Of a stretch of 64,000 nt of DNA, positions 19,181 to 27,625 are shown piece after piece. A program made the position numbers and the translations under genes. Location: NCBI RefSeq assembly GCF_011290505.1, contig NZ_JAANPV010000009.1, positions 1 through 64,000 of the forward strand, given 5' to 3'. The DNA comes from Paenalcaligenes suwonensis. Its GTDB lineage: Bacteria > Pseudomonadota > Gammaproteobacteria > Burkholderiales > Burkholderiaceae_B. The stretch's first letter is position 1, and every line of letters starts with the position of its first letter. The notes under the pieces were generated by a model. It made no database searches and was not told the origin of the DNA. It was given only the letters and a program-made list of their open reading frames with translations.

Positions 19181-20583
19181 AGCACCGCATTAAGCACATA
19201 CATTTTGTAGGAATAGGCGGCTCCGGTATGAGCGGGATCGCCGAGGTGATGTTGAACCTTGGCTATGCGGTCAGCGGGTCCGATATACAAGAAAGCGCCG
19301 TGACGCGTCGCTTGTCGGAGCTAGGTGCTCGCATCGTGATTGGCCATAACGCCGAGAACGTGAAAGGTATGGGGGCGATTGTGACCTCTACCGCTATTGC
19401 TGGCGATAACCCCGAGGTACTGGCAGCCCGTGCTGCACGTATCCCTGTTGTGCCACGCGCACTGATGCTGGCAGAACTGATGCGTTTGAAACGTGGTATT
19501 GCGGTAGCGGGTACGCATGGCAAAACCACCACCACCAGCTTGGTGGCTAGCGTGTTGGCAGCCGGTGACTTAGATCCTACTTTTGTGATCGGTGGCCGCT
19601 TGAACTCTGCTGGTGCTAATGCGCGATTAGGGCAAGGCGATTACATCGTGGTGGAAGCGGACGAGTCAGATGCGTCTTTCTTGAGCCTGCTGCCTGTGAT
19701 GGCGATCATCACCAACATTGATGTAGACCATATGGATACCTATGGTCACGATGTAGCGCGCTTAAAAAGTGCTTTCATCGACTTTACACATCGCTTGCCG
19801 TTTTATGGCAGTGCGGTGTTGTGTATGGATGACCCCAATGTGCGCGAGATCATTCCGTTTGTATCGCGCCCTGTGACCACTTACGGTATTGAGCAACCTG
19901 CACAAGTACGTGCAGTGAATTTGCGCTGTGAGGGGACGCGTATGCACTTTGATGTAGAGCGTCAAGGCAGCACCGGCATGTTGCCTACTTTGTCTATCGT
20001 CCTGAACTTGCCCGGTAACCATAACGTGTTGAATGCCTTGGCGGCGATTGCGGTAGCGACCGAACTCGGTGTGCCAGATTCAGTTATCGCTAAAGCATTA
20101 AGCGAGTTCACGGGTGTAGGTCGTCGCTTCTCGCAAGTGGGTGATTTCGATGTGCCTGAACGCAACGGTGGCGGTAGCTTTACCGTAATTGATGATTACG
20201 GCCATCATCCCAACGAGATGGCTGCTACATTAGCGGCTGCTCGTGGAGCATGGCCTGAAAGACGCATTGTTTTAGCCTTTCAACCACACCGTTATACCCG
20301 TACTCGTGATTGCTTTGAAGACTTCGTGAGTGTGCTGGGGAATGCCGATGCGGTATTGCTCACTGAAGTGTATGCGGCAGGTGAAAAACCGTTGGTGGCG
20401 GCTGATGGCCGTTCGTTAGCAAGAGCCATTCGTGTGGCCGGGCGAGTAGAGCCGGTGTTCGTAGCGGAAATTGACGAATTACCACGGGCCATATTGGATT
20501 TTGTACGTGATGGTGATGTGGTGATCACGATGGGTGCAGGCAGCATCAGTCGTATCCCTGCACGTTTAGGGGAAATAGAATGA
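19177..20583 (+). CDS. murC: UDP-N-acetylmuramate--L-alanine ligase
   Basis: A 468-residue cytoplasmic ligase that adds L-Ala to UDP-MurNAc, the first amino acid of the stem peptide. The N-terminus has [12 protein letters not shown]; the P-loop G-T-H-G-K-T-T-T-T lies near residues 112-120; D-D-Y-G-H-H-P appears near residue 338. It overlaps murG and ddl by four bases. Confidence 0.97.
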   Translation: MKHRIKHIHFVGIGGSGMSGIAEVMLNLGYAVSGSDIQESAVTRRLSELGARIVIGHNAENVKGMGAIVTSTAIAGDNPEVLAARAARIPVVPRALMLAELMRLKRGIAVAGTHGKTTTTSLVASVLAAGDLDPTFVIGGRLNSAGANARLGQGDYIVVEADESDASFLSLLPVMAIITNIDVDHMDTYGHDVARLKSAFIDFTHRLPFYGSAVLCMDDPNVREIIPFVSRPVTTYGIEQPAQVRAVNLRCEGTRMHFDVERQGSTGMLPTLSIVLNLPGNHNVLNALAAIAVATELGVPDSVIAKALSEFTGVGRRFSQVGDFDVPERNGGGSFTVIDDYGHHPNEMAATLAAARGAWPERRIVLAFQPHRYTRTRDCFEDFVSVLGNADAVLLTEVYAAGEKPLVAADGRSLARAIRVAGRVEPVFVAEIDELPRAILDFVRDGDVVITMGAGSISRIPARLGEIE

Positions 20584-21530
20584 CGCAGAGTTTTGGTAAG
20601 GTAGGCGTACTGTACGGTGGCCATTCCGCTGAACGTGAAGTTTCTTTGATGTCCGGTCAAGGTGTGTACGATGCATTGCGTAGCAAAGGCGTTGATGCTC
20701 ACTTGTTTGATACGGGCGTACACACATTGGCCGATTTAGCCGCACAGAAGTTTGATCGCGTGTTTATCGCATTGCACGGCCGCTACGGTGAAGACGGCAC
20801 GCTGCAAGGTGCGCTGGAAATGCTGGGCATTCCTTACACTGGCAGCGGTGTGATGGCCTCTAGCGTGGCGATGGACAAAGTGATGACCAAGCGTATCTGG
20901 ATACAGAAAGGCTTGCCTACACCAGCGTTTGAATTGCTGGATAGCGATGCGAACTTGACTGGTTTAGATCAACGTCTGGGTTTGCCCTTCATCATGAAGC
21001 CTCAGCACGAAGGTTCTACGGTTGGTTTTTCTAAGATTGATCACGTAGAGCAGATTCCTGCAGGTTACGCCTTAGCGGCACGATTTGATCATGTATTGGC
21101 CGAGCGCTTTATTAAAGGCCGTGAGTTAACCGTACCCGTCTTGGGCGTGGGCGAGGGTGCGCGTGCGTTACCCGTGATCGAAATTGTGGCTCCAGGCGGT
21201 AACTACGACTTTGAGCACAAATACATCAGCAACGACACACAGTACTTCTGCCCAGCGGATTTGCCAGAAGCCTTAAGCCTGGAAATTCGTGAAATCACGC
21301 GCCAAGCGTTTTTGGCCTTGAATTGTGAAGGGTGGGCACGTGCCGACTTTATGTTGGATGACGAAAACCGCCCATGGTTGCTAGAGATTAATACATCGCC
21401 AGGCATGACTAGCCACTCATTGGTACCGATGGCGGCTAAAGCCGAGGGGATTAGCTACGCGGATCTGTGTGTGCAGATTCTGTCTATGGCCAGTTTGAAA
21501 GTACGTGCCGTGGCACGTCTTGAAAAGTAG
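20580..21530 (+). CDS. ddl: D-alanine--D-alanine ligase
   Basis: A 316-residue ATP-grasp enzyme making the D-Ala-D-Ala dipeptide used by MurF. Motifs: the N-terminal [10 protein letters not shown], the [12 protein letters not shown] loop, [10 protein letters not shown], and the metal-binding [11 protein letters not shown] near the end. It is the dcw-linked DdlB type by position. The ATG overlaps the murC stop. Confidence 0.96.
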   Translation: MTQSFGKVGVLYGGHSAEREVSLMSGQGVYDALRSKGVDAHLFDTGVHTLADLAAQKFDRVFIALHGRYGEDGTLQGALEMLGIPYTGSGVMASSVAMDKVMTKRIWIQKGLPTPAFELLDSDANLTGLDQRLGLPFIMKPQHEGSTVGFSKIDHVEQIPAGYALAARFDHVLAERFIKGRELTVPVLGVGEGARALPVIEIVAPGGNYDFEHKYISNDTQYFCPADLPEALSLEIREITRQAFLALNCEGWARADFMLDDENRPWLLEINTSPGMTSHSLVPMAAKAEGISYADLCVQILSMASLKVRAVARLEK

Positions 21531-21539
21531 GAGCTGCGA

Positions 21540-22334
21540 ATGTTTGCAGACGCCCGTCTCACCAACTTCGTTGCAAATGTGCTGGCATTGCTAGCCGTTG
21601 CAGCGATGGTGGTTGCGGTCGTCATCTGGTGTGTGCGTAGACCTTATTTTGTGATTAAGACAGTACAGATAGAAGCCGTGCAGGACGAACATCTGAACTA
21701 CGTGACACCGGCAACAGTAGGAGCAACAATTGCAGGCCGATTAAATGGTGATTTTTTCACTATTGATTTGGACAGCACTAGGAAATTGATTGAAACGGCT
21801 CCGTGGGTACGCCGCGCGCAGATTAAACGCGTGTGGCCAGATACCTTGCTAGTACGCATTGAAGAGCAGCAACCGCTGGCGTACTGGAATGAGAACGAGA
21901 TGATCAATACCTGGGGTGAGGCATTTGCGGCGAATGAGGGGGTGCTAGCGGACGAACTAGAGCTACCTCAGCTGTTTGGACCACCCGCTTCAGAGCGCTT
22001 AGTTGTACAGCGCTACGCAGAGGTGGCACGTTGGATGGCACCTCTAGGGGCCAATATCCGCGAAATTACGTTGAGTCCACGCTATGCGTGGGAGGTCGTG
22101 CTAGCAGATGGCATGCGATTGAATTTAGGGCGTGACCCGGCAGCAGATAGCGCTGACTTGCACGGTAGAGCAGGTGCTCTGCCTTTTGCTGCCAAGATGG
22201 AACGTTTTGTACAAGCTTGGCCAGCATTGATGCAGCGTCTGGATAACCGCCAGATCGCCAGTGCTGATTTACGTTATACCAATGGGTTTGCCATTACCTT
22301 GGCTCCCCAAACATCAACTCCAGTGAAACCATAA
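21540..22334 (+). CDS. ftsQ: Cell division protein FtsQ
   Basis: A 264-residue bitopic protein: a short cytoplasmic tail, a transmembrane helix at about residues 12-32, a POTRA domain starting at F-V-I-K-T-V-Q-I-E-A (about 38-110), then the FtsQ/DivIB beta domain. It joins FtsL and FtsB to recruit and regulate FtsWI. A TAGGAG site precedes the ATG. The family is poorly conserved, but W-V-R-R-A-Q-I-K-R-V-W-P-D and the position between ddl and ftsA make the call secure. Confidence 0.95.
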   Translation: MFADARLTNFVANVLALLAVAAMVVAVVIWCVRRPYFVIKTVQIEAVQDEHLNYVTPATVGATIAGRLNGDFFTIDLDSTRKLIETAPWVRRAQIKRVWPDTLLVRIEEQQPLAYWNENEMINTWGEAFAANEGVLADELELPQLFGPPASERLVVQRYAEVARWMAPLGANIREITLSPRYAWEVVLADGMRLNLGRDPAADSADLHGRAGALPFAAKMERFVQAWPALMQRLDNRQIASADLRYTNGFAITLAPQTSTPVKP

Positions 22335-22339
22335 TTAAT

Positions 22340-23566
22340 ATGACCCGTGACATTAAAGACTTAATCGTTGCACTTGATATCGGTACCAGTAAAGTGGTCG
22401 CCGTGGTGGCGGAGATCCTGCCAGAAGGGCGCTTCGAAGTACTGGGGCTGGGGCAGCACGAGTCACAAGGTATGCGTAAAGGGGTAGTGGTCAATATTGA
22501 GACTACTGTTAACTCCATTCAGCGCGCTTTGGAAGAAGCGGAGTTGATGGCCGATTGCAAAATCCGCGAGGTTTACACCGGTATTGCAGGTAGCCATATC
22601 ACTAGCTTTAACTCCAGTGGCATGGTGGCAGTGAAAGACAAAGAAGTCACTTCCATGGACGTGGCGCGAGTGATTGAAACGGCGAAAGCGGTAAATATTC
22701 CTACCGATCAGCAAGTGCTGCATGTGCTGACGCAAGAATTTATCGTGGATTCGCAAGAAGATATTAAAGAGCCCATCGGCATGAGTGGCTTGCGTCTGGA
22801 AGTGCGCGTGCACATCGTGACGGGGGCGGTCAGCGCAGCACAGAACATTGTGAAATGCGTACGTCGCTGTGGTTTGGAAGTGCAAGATTTGATTTTGCAG
22901 CCTTTGGCCTCCAGCTTGTCGTGCTTAACATCCGACGAAAAAGAGTTGGGTGTGGTGCTGGTAGACATCGGTGGCGGTACTACTGATATCGCTATCTACA
23001 CCGGCGGCGCTATACGTCACACCGATGTGATTCCTATTGCAGGTGACCAGATCACTAGTGATATTGCGGCCATGTTGCGCACGCCAACGCCTGATGCAGA
23101 AGAAATTAAATTGCGTTTTGGCTTGGCTAAACAAGTGCTGGCACACGACGATGAAATGATTGAAGTACCAGGGTTGGGCGATAGGCCTAATCGTCAGGTG
23201 AAACGTCAAGCGTTGGGCGCCATTATTGAGCCGCGCGTGGAAGAACTGTTCACCTTAGTGCAGCAAAGCCTGCGTGAGTCTGGCTACGAAGATTTGGTGT
23301 CCTCCGGCATTGTGTTGACCGGTGGTTCTGCCATGTTGCCAGGTATTGTGGAACTGGCTGAAGACGTATTCCTGAAACCTGTGCGTGTTGCTGTGCCTGC
23401 CTATGAAGGTAGTTTGGCTGATGTGATGCGTAATCCTAGGTTTTCTACGGTGATGGGTTTGTTGACAGAAGCGCGTATGCAAAATGCGCGTGGTCGCAAA
23501 GTGGCCCAGCAGAAAGGTAGTGTGAAGTCTCTGCTGGCTCGCATGAAAGAGTGGTTTATGAATTAA
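22340..23566 (+). CDS. ftsA: Cell division protein FtsA
   Basis: A 408-residue actin-fold ATPase that anchors FtsZ to the membrane. Phosphate-binding A-L-D-I-G-T-S-K lies near residues 12-19 and V-D-I-G-G-G-T-T-D near 210-218. The last 14 residues (S-L-L-A-R-M-K-E-W-F-M-N) form the amphipathic membrane-targeting helix. The gene begins five bases after ftsQ; ftsZ follows after a 158-base gap with its own palindromes. Confidence 0.97.
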   Translation: MTRDIKDLIVALDIGTSKVVAVVAEILPEGRFEVLGLGQHESQGMRKGVVVNIETTVNSIQRALEEAELMADCKIREVYTGIAGSHITSFNSSGMVAVKDKEVTSMDVARVIETAKAVNIPTDQQVLHVLTQEFIVDSQEDIKEPIGMSGLRLEVRVHIVTGAVSAAQNIVKCVRRCGLEVQDLILQPLASSLSCLTSDEKELGVVLVDIGGGTTDIAIYTGGAIRHTDVIPIAGDQITSDIAAMLRTPTPDAEEIKLRFGLAKQVLAHDDEMIEVPGLGDRPNRQVKRQALGAIIEPRVEELFTLVQQSLRESGYEDLVSSGIVLTGGSAMLPGIVELAEDVFLKPVRVAVPAYEGSLADVMRNPRFSTVMGLLTEARMQNARGRKVAQQKGSVKSLLARMKEWFMN

Positions 23567-23580
23567 GCAGTACCGGCTAT

Positions 23581-23592
23581 TCGCCTAGGCGA
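23581..23592. promoter_or_regulatory. 12-base perfect palindrome after ftsA
   Basis: TCGCCTAGGCGA is self-complementary, and nearby GGC (23577 region) and GCC extend the symmetry imperfectly. It lies 15 bases past the ftsA stop in the ftsA-ftsZ gap. Possible regulator site or mRNA hairpin; function not known. Confidence 0.35.
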
Positions 23593-23682
23593 GTGGCCAG
23601 ATGGAAGGAGGCGTTTCAATAGCCTTGCGAGCCATGCGCTGGCAACGATATTGAAGCAATTCTTAAATATGCAGCATCGGGG

Positions 23683-23698
23683 GGCAAGTTAACTTGCC
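23683..23698. promoter_or_regulatory. 16-base perfect palindrome before ftsZ
   Basis: GGCAAGTTAACTTGCC is a perfect 16-base palindrome, 26 bases upstream of the ftsZ ATG and just before its ribosome site. It could be an operator for ftsZ-specific control or a hairpin near the translation start. The base symmetry is directly seen; the role is inference. Confidence 0.45.
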
Positions 23699-23724
23699 AG
23701 ATACTTAAAGTGAGGGAGTCGGAA

Positions 23725-24891
23725 ATGATGAACTTTGAAATGTTGGATACTGACAGCAATGCGACTGTCATTAAAGTAATTGGGGTAGGTGGCGCTGGTG
23801 GTAATGCCATCAATCATATGATCCGTTCTGGCGTACAAGGTGTTGAGTTCGTGTGCGCTAATACAGATGCCCAAGCATTGGGTAGTAGCGAAGCTTCTGT
23901 ACAAATCAGTCTGGGTAACTCTGGTCTGGGAGCTGGTGCTAAACCTGAACAAGGTCGTACCGCTGCAGAAATGGCACGCGAGCAAATCCGTGCTGCATTG
24001 AACGGTGCGCACATGGTGTTCATCACTGCAGGTATGGGTGGTGGTACTGGTACAGGTGCGGGTCCAGTTGTAGCTGAAGTAGCTAAAGAGCTGGGTATTT
24101 TGACGGTAGGTGTGGTGACTAAGCCTTTCGAATTTGAAGGTGCTCGTCGCATGCGTATGGCAGAGGAAGGCATTAGCGAACTCTCCAAACACGTACACTC
24201 CTTAATCGTTGTTTTGAACGAAAAACTGTACGATTTGATGGATGACGAAGCAACGCAGGAAGATTGCTTCAAGGCTGCCGATGACGTGTTGCACAACGCG
24301 TGTGCCGGTATTGCCGAAATCATCAATGTAGAAGGTAATGTGAACGTCGACTTTGAAGACGTGAAAACCATTATGGGTGAGCAAGGCCAAGCCATGATGG
24401 GTACGGCTGTTGCCACAGGCGAAAACCGTGCTCGTGAAGCGGCTGAGCGTGCGATTGCCTGCCCATTGTTGGAAGGTGTGGATCTGCACGGTGCTCGCGG
24501 TATGTTGGTAAACATCACTTCGGGTCGCAACCTGAAATTGCGCGAAACTCGCGAAATTATGGACACTATTCGTGGCTTTGCCGCTGAAGATGCAACCGTA
24601 ATCTTCGGTACAGCTTACGATGACTCCATGGGCGATGCTCTGCGTGTAACTGTTGTGGCAACGGGTTTGGGCCGTGTCCAAGCTAAACCACAGTTGGTGC
24701 AGAACAACGAACAAGTATTGCGTACAGGTACTGATAACGAGCCAGTAAGTGGTTTTGACTACGCTCAAGCAGAAGTGCCTGCCGTTATTCGCAATCCACG
24801 TAGCCAAGCGTCTGCGCAAGTACGTGCATTGGAAACAGCCGGAATGGATCATTTTGATATTCCTGCTTTCCTGCGCAAACAAGCAGACTAA
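23725..24891 (+). CDS. ftsZ: Cell division GTPase FtsZ
   Basis: A 389-residue tubulin homologue that forms the Z-ring. GTP-binding motifs G-G-A-G-G-N-A near residues 20-26, the tubulin signature G-G-G-T-G-T-G near 106-112, and the catalytic T7 loop N-V-D-F-E-D-V-K are all present. The C-terminal D-H-F-D-I-P-A-F-L-R-K-Q is the FtsA/ZipA-binding peptide, joined by a short variable linker. The frame starts at a GTG (23710); the ATG pair at 23725/23728 after GAGGGA (23712-23717) is used. Confidence 0.98.
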   Translation: MMNFEMLDTDSNATVIKVIGVGGAGGNAINHMIRSGVQGVEFVCANTDAQALGSSEASVQISLGNSGLGAGAKPEQGRTAAEMAREQIRAALNGAHMVFITAGMGGGTGTGAGPVVAEVAKELGILTVGVVTKPFEFEGARRMRMAEEGISELSKHVHSLIVVLNEKLYDLMDDEATQEDCFKAADDVLHNACAGIAEIINVEGNVNVDFEDVKTIMGEQGQAMMGTAVATGENRAREAAERAIACPLLEGVDLHGARGMLVNITSGRNLKLRETREIMDTIRGFAAEDATVIFGTAYDDSMGDALRVTVVATGLGRVQAKPQLVQNNEQVLRTGTDNEPVSGFDYAQAEVPAVIRNPRSQASAQVRALETAGMDHFDIPAFLRKQAD

Positions 24892-24940
24892 GTGATAGAG
24901 TAAACACATATCCCCCGATTCATGTGTAGACTCTCGCACG

Positions 24941-24970
24941 GCAGCGCATCACCACGGGGTGATGCGCTGC
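24941..24970 (+). other. Strong hairpin between ftsZ and lpxC
   Basis: GCAGCGCATCACC and GGTGATGCGCTGC form a perfect 13-base-pair stem with a four-base loop. No T run follows, so it is not a classical intrinsic terminator; it may set the ftsZ mRNA 3' end or attenuate read-through into lpxC. Confidence 0.6.
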
Positions 24971-25089
24971 AAGCGTATGATGAAGAGGAACTTACTGTCA
25001 TTTCTTCACACTAATAAAGCATGTGTGGCAAGGCCATTACCGGTACAATGGCTAGTTATAAAAAAATTTACTAAGCAAGAACATTGACC

Positions 25090-26013
25090 ATGTTACGTCA
25101 ACGCACCATAGCCAAAACTGTTCGCACTAAAGGGGTGGGATTGCACTCCGGACGTCGCGTAGAGATCACAATGCGCCCGGCAGCTCCAAACACCGGCATT
25201 GTGTTTCACCGCATCGATTTACCCGAGGTGGTAGATTTCCCTGCGCGTGCAGATCAGGTGGGTGGTACACGTATGGCATCCGTGTTGCAGCAAGGTTCGC
25301 TGCAGGTGTCTACGGTTGAGCATTTGATGTCGGCATTGGCGGGTTTGGGCATTGATAACTTGCACATAGACCTCACCGCTGAAGAAGTACCCATCATGGA
25401 TGGCAGTGCGGGGACTTTTGTGTACTTGTTACGTTCTGCTGGGCTGGAAGAGCAAGATGCACCCAAGAGATTCTTGCGTGTGTTAAAGCCTGTAGAGGTT
25501 TCTGAAGGCGAAGGTAAAGACAAAAAATGGGCGCGGCTAGAGCCGTATGATGGTTTCGCGCTACGTTTTTCTATCGATTTTCATCACCCCGCGATTAACG
25601 CAACAGCAAACTTTGCTGAAGTGGATTTTGCTAAAGATTCCTACGTAAAAACCATCGCCCGTGCGCGTACCTTTGGTTTTGCGAGCGAAGTGGAAGCAAT
25701 GCGTGCTGCCGGTTTAGCGCGTGGTGGTAGCTTAGATAACGCGATCGTGCTGGATGAGTTCCGTGTATTGAACTCTGATGGCTTGCGTTACGAAGACGAG
25801 TTCGTGAAACACAAAATCTTGGACGCTATCGGTGACTTGTATTTGATCGGTCATCCCTTGGTGGCGAGATACGTTGCGAACAAATCAGGGCATGGTTTAA
25901 ATAACCAGCTCGCTCGTGCTTTACTGGCTGACCAAGAAAGTTGGGAACTGGTCACTTATGACAAGGCTGAACCCGTAGCGGCAGCATTTAGTCATGAGTG
26001 GAAACTGGTGTGA
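25090..26013 (+). CDS. lpxC: UDP-3-O-acyl-N-acetylglucosamine deacetylase
   Basis: A 307-residue zinc enzyme that commits precursors to lipid A synthesis. The zinc-binding [11 protein letters not shown] (His near residue 77) and the late [11 protein letters not shown] motif are present, as is G-S-A-G-T-F-V-Y near residue 104. A TTG at 25084 opens the frame, but the ATG at 25090 gives the usual M-L-R-Q-R-T-I start. It lies 198 bases after ftsZ, with a -10-like TACAAT at 25044-25049 suggesting its own promoter. Its product drives LPS synthesis beside the peptidoglycan cluster. Confidence 0.97.
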   Translation: MLRQRTIAKTVRTKGVGLHSGRRVEITMRPAAPNTGIVFHRIDLPEVVDFPARADQVGGTRMASVLQQGSLQVSTVEHLMSALAGLGIDNLHIDLTAEEVPIMDGSAGTFVYLLRSAGLEEQDAPKRFLRVLKPVEVSEGEGKDKKWARLEPYDGFALRFSIDFHHPAINATANFAEVDFAKDSYVKTIARARTFGFASEVEAMRAAGLARGGSLDNAIVLDEFRVLNSDGLRYEDEFVKHKILDAIGDLYLIGHPLVARYVANKSGHGLNNQLARALLADQESWELVTYDKAEPVAAAFSHEWKLV

Positions 26014-26048
26014 CGAGGTCACTGCAGTAGCATTATAAGAAGATCATT

Positions 26049-26082
26049 ATCATGGCCCAGACGGTTTACGTCGGGCCATGAT
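26049..26082. terminator. Hairpin between convergent lpxC and DUF721 genes
   Basis: ATCATGGCCC and GGGCCATGAT form a ten-base-pair stem, with an inner ACG/CGT pair. It covers the DUF721 stop codon and lies 36 bases past lpxC. T runs are weak on both strands, so termination efficiency is uncertain. Confidence 0.5.
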
Positions 26083-26551
26083 TCTTAATAAGCTTAGCAA
26101 CAGCTGTAGCTAAAGGCCCTGGCTCTAGCGACTGGTGCAAGTCTTGGAAAGCATCCAAGGCATTGGCATCCAAGGGCTGTACATTGCGAGCAGGCTTGGG
26201 AAGGTGATCGTTAGTACTTAGGCTTGCCTGCACCATTACTTGTACATCTGTAAGCTTCCAACCCACTTCGTGTAAGCATTGAAGTATGGATGTGGCGCAT
26301 TGACGTAGTCTGGCGGCATAGGCGGGTGAGGGAACTGCTAAGGTAATTCGTTGTCCTTCTATATGGGCAACTTTGCAATGCGTATCCGCCGCAAAACGTA
26401 CTTTCTGATGCAGTAGCTCTTCAATAGCCAAGAACTGATTGGCGGTAGCGAGCACCGAAGAACTGTTTCGATCATGGCGTAACCAATCCAAAGCCAATTC
26501 AGAGGCCTTGGACGAACGTGCGGTGCGGCGTGGCGTAAAAGTAGATGCCAT
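26066..26551 (-). CDS. DUF721 domain protein
   Basis: A 161-residue predicted cytoplasmic protein resembling the DUF721/DciA-like family. Residues about 20-110 carry the family pattern (a W-L first helix, L-L-H-Q-K-V-R, V-A-H-I-E-G-Q-R-I-T-L-A-V-P-S-P-A-Y-A-A-R-L-R-Q). In other bacteria DciA-type proteins help load the replicative helicase, but this short form has not been shown to do so. The frame is open upstream to 26734, overlapping the divergent peptidase gene; the ATG at 26551 is used. Position between lpxC and secA is the usual one in Alcaligenaceae as I recall it. Confidence 0.8.
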   Translation of the reverse strand: MASTFTPRRTARSSKASELALDWLRHDRNSSSVLATANQFLAIEELLHQKVRFAADTHCKVAHIEGQRITLAVPSPAYAARLRQCATSILQCLHEVGWKLTDVQVMVQASLSTNDHLPKPARNVQPLDANALDAFQDLHQSLEPGPLATAVAKLIKNHGPT

Positions 26552-26575
26552 AACAGAAGTAAGAAAGGAAAAGCA

Positions 26576-27517
26576 GTGACAAAGCCGAATCGACCCCAAA
26601 CACAACACAGCCGACATCGTAGCTTGATGATAACGTTGATTGTAGTGCTTGGGATAGCGCTCTCGGCAGGCATTGGGGCCTGGATACAATATAAGATCAG
26701 CGCCAAACCTGCATTGAGCCCAGAGCAAGAGCAAGCCTTAAGTGCTCAGGTATCCAGAGACTCAGCCTATGTGCGAGAAAGCATGAAGCAAATGGCCGAG
26801 CGAGTGGGAGCGCTACAGGCGCGCCTGGCACAGATGGATACGTTGACGCGTAGGCTTGCAGAAAAGGCAGGTGTGAACGCTGATGTGTCTGAGTTAACCG
26901 AGGTCATGAACGGCGACAATGAGCCAGAGGTTACACTCAGTGTACCGGATGACTGGAGCGCAGAAGGATTGGGGCGCGAGTTAGACGGTTTGATGGCGCA
27001 AATGAACGATCAGCAAGATTGGTTGCAAATGCTAGATATGCTGATGGTGAGCCAAGCGGGCACCGAGGCATTGGTGCCTACTGTGCACCCGGTGGATGTC
27101 AGTTACATGAGCTCACCATTTGGTTGGCGCATCCATCCTATTTCTGGACGCCAGAAATTACACGAAGGCATGGACTTTGCCGCACCCATCGGTACACCTA
27201 TTGTGGCCGCTTCTGGTGGGATTGTGATTGAGTCACGCTACAAGCCAGGCTACGGAAAAACGGTAGAGATTGATCATGGTAATGGCTTGGTAACGCGCTA
27301 TGCGCATACGTCTTCGCTGATTGCTAAGCTTGGGGATGTGGTAGAAAAAGGCCAACTGATTGCGCGCGTTGGTAATACAGGACAGGTGACCGGGGCTCAT
27401 CTGCACTTCGAGGTTTTGCGGCAGGGTGTCCCTATAGATCCAGCCTCGTTTTTGCCTAAAGTGGATGAAAGCAACACATTGTTTGCAAAGAATAGCGAAC
27501 AAGAGGCAAGCGATTAG
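26576..27517 (+). CDS. M23 (LytM-type) peptidoglycan endopeptidase
   Basis: A 313-residue protein: an N-terminal basic stretch, one membrane anchor at about residues 17-37, a coiled coil at about 45-100, and a C-terminal peptidase M23 domain. Zinc ligands appear complete: H-E-G-M-D-F-A (His and Asp) and H-L-H-F-E near residues 280-284, so it is probably active rather than a degenerate NlpD/EnvC-type activator. It likely cuts peptide cross-links in the periplasm. It starts with GTG after AAAGGAAA and diverges from the DUF721 gene with only 24 bases between the two start codons. Confidence 0.92.
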   Translation: MTKPNRPQTQHSRHRSLMITLIVVLGIALSAGIGAWIQYKISAKPALSPEQEQALSAQVSRDSAYVRESMKQMAERVGALQARLAQMDTLTRRLAEKAGVNADVSELTEVMNGDNEPEVTLSVPDDWSAEGLGRELDGLMAQMNDQQDWLQMLDMLMVSQAGTEALVPTVHPVDVSYMSSPFGWRIHPISGRQKLHEGMDFAAPIGTPIVAASGGIVIESRYKPGYGKTVEIDHGNGLVTRYAHTSSLIAKLGDVVEKGQLIARVGNTGQVTGAHLHFEVLRQGVPIDPASFLPKVDESNTLFAKNSEQEASD

Positions 27518-27625
27518 GCCTCAGGTGCGTTAAACTCTATCAATTTCCTGCTGCTTTTCTTTTAACGCTCAGATTAAGGGATGCGGGAGCATCATCAGGT
27601 GCTGCCCGTGTGACACGATACAAGA

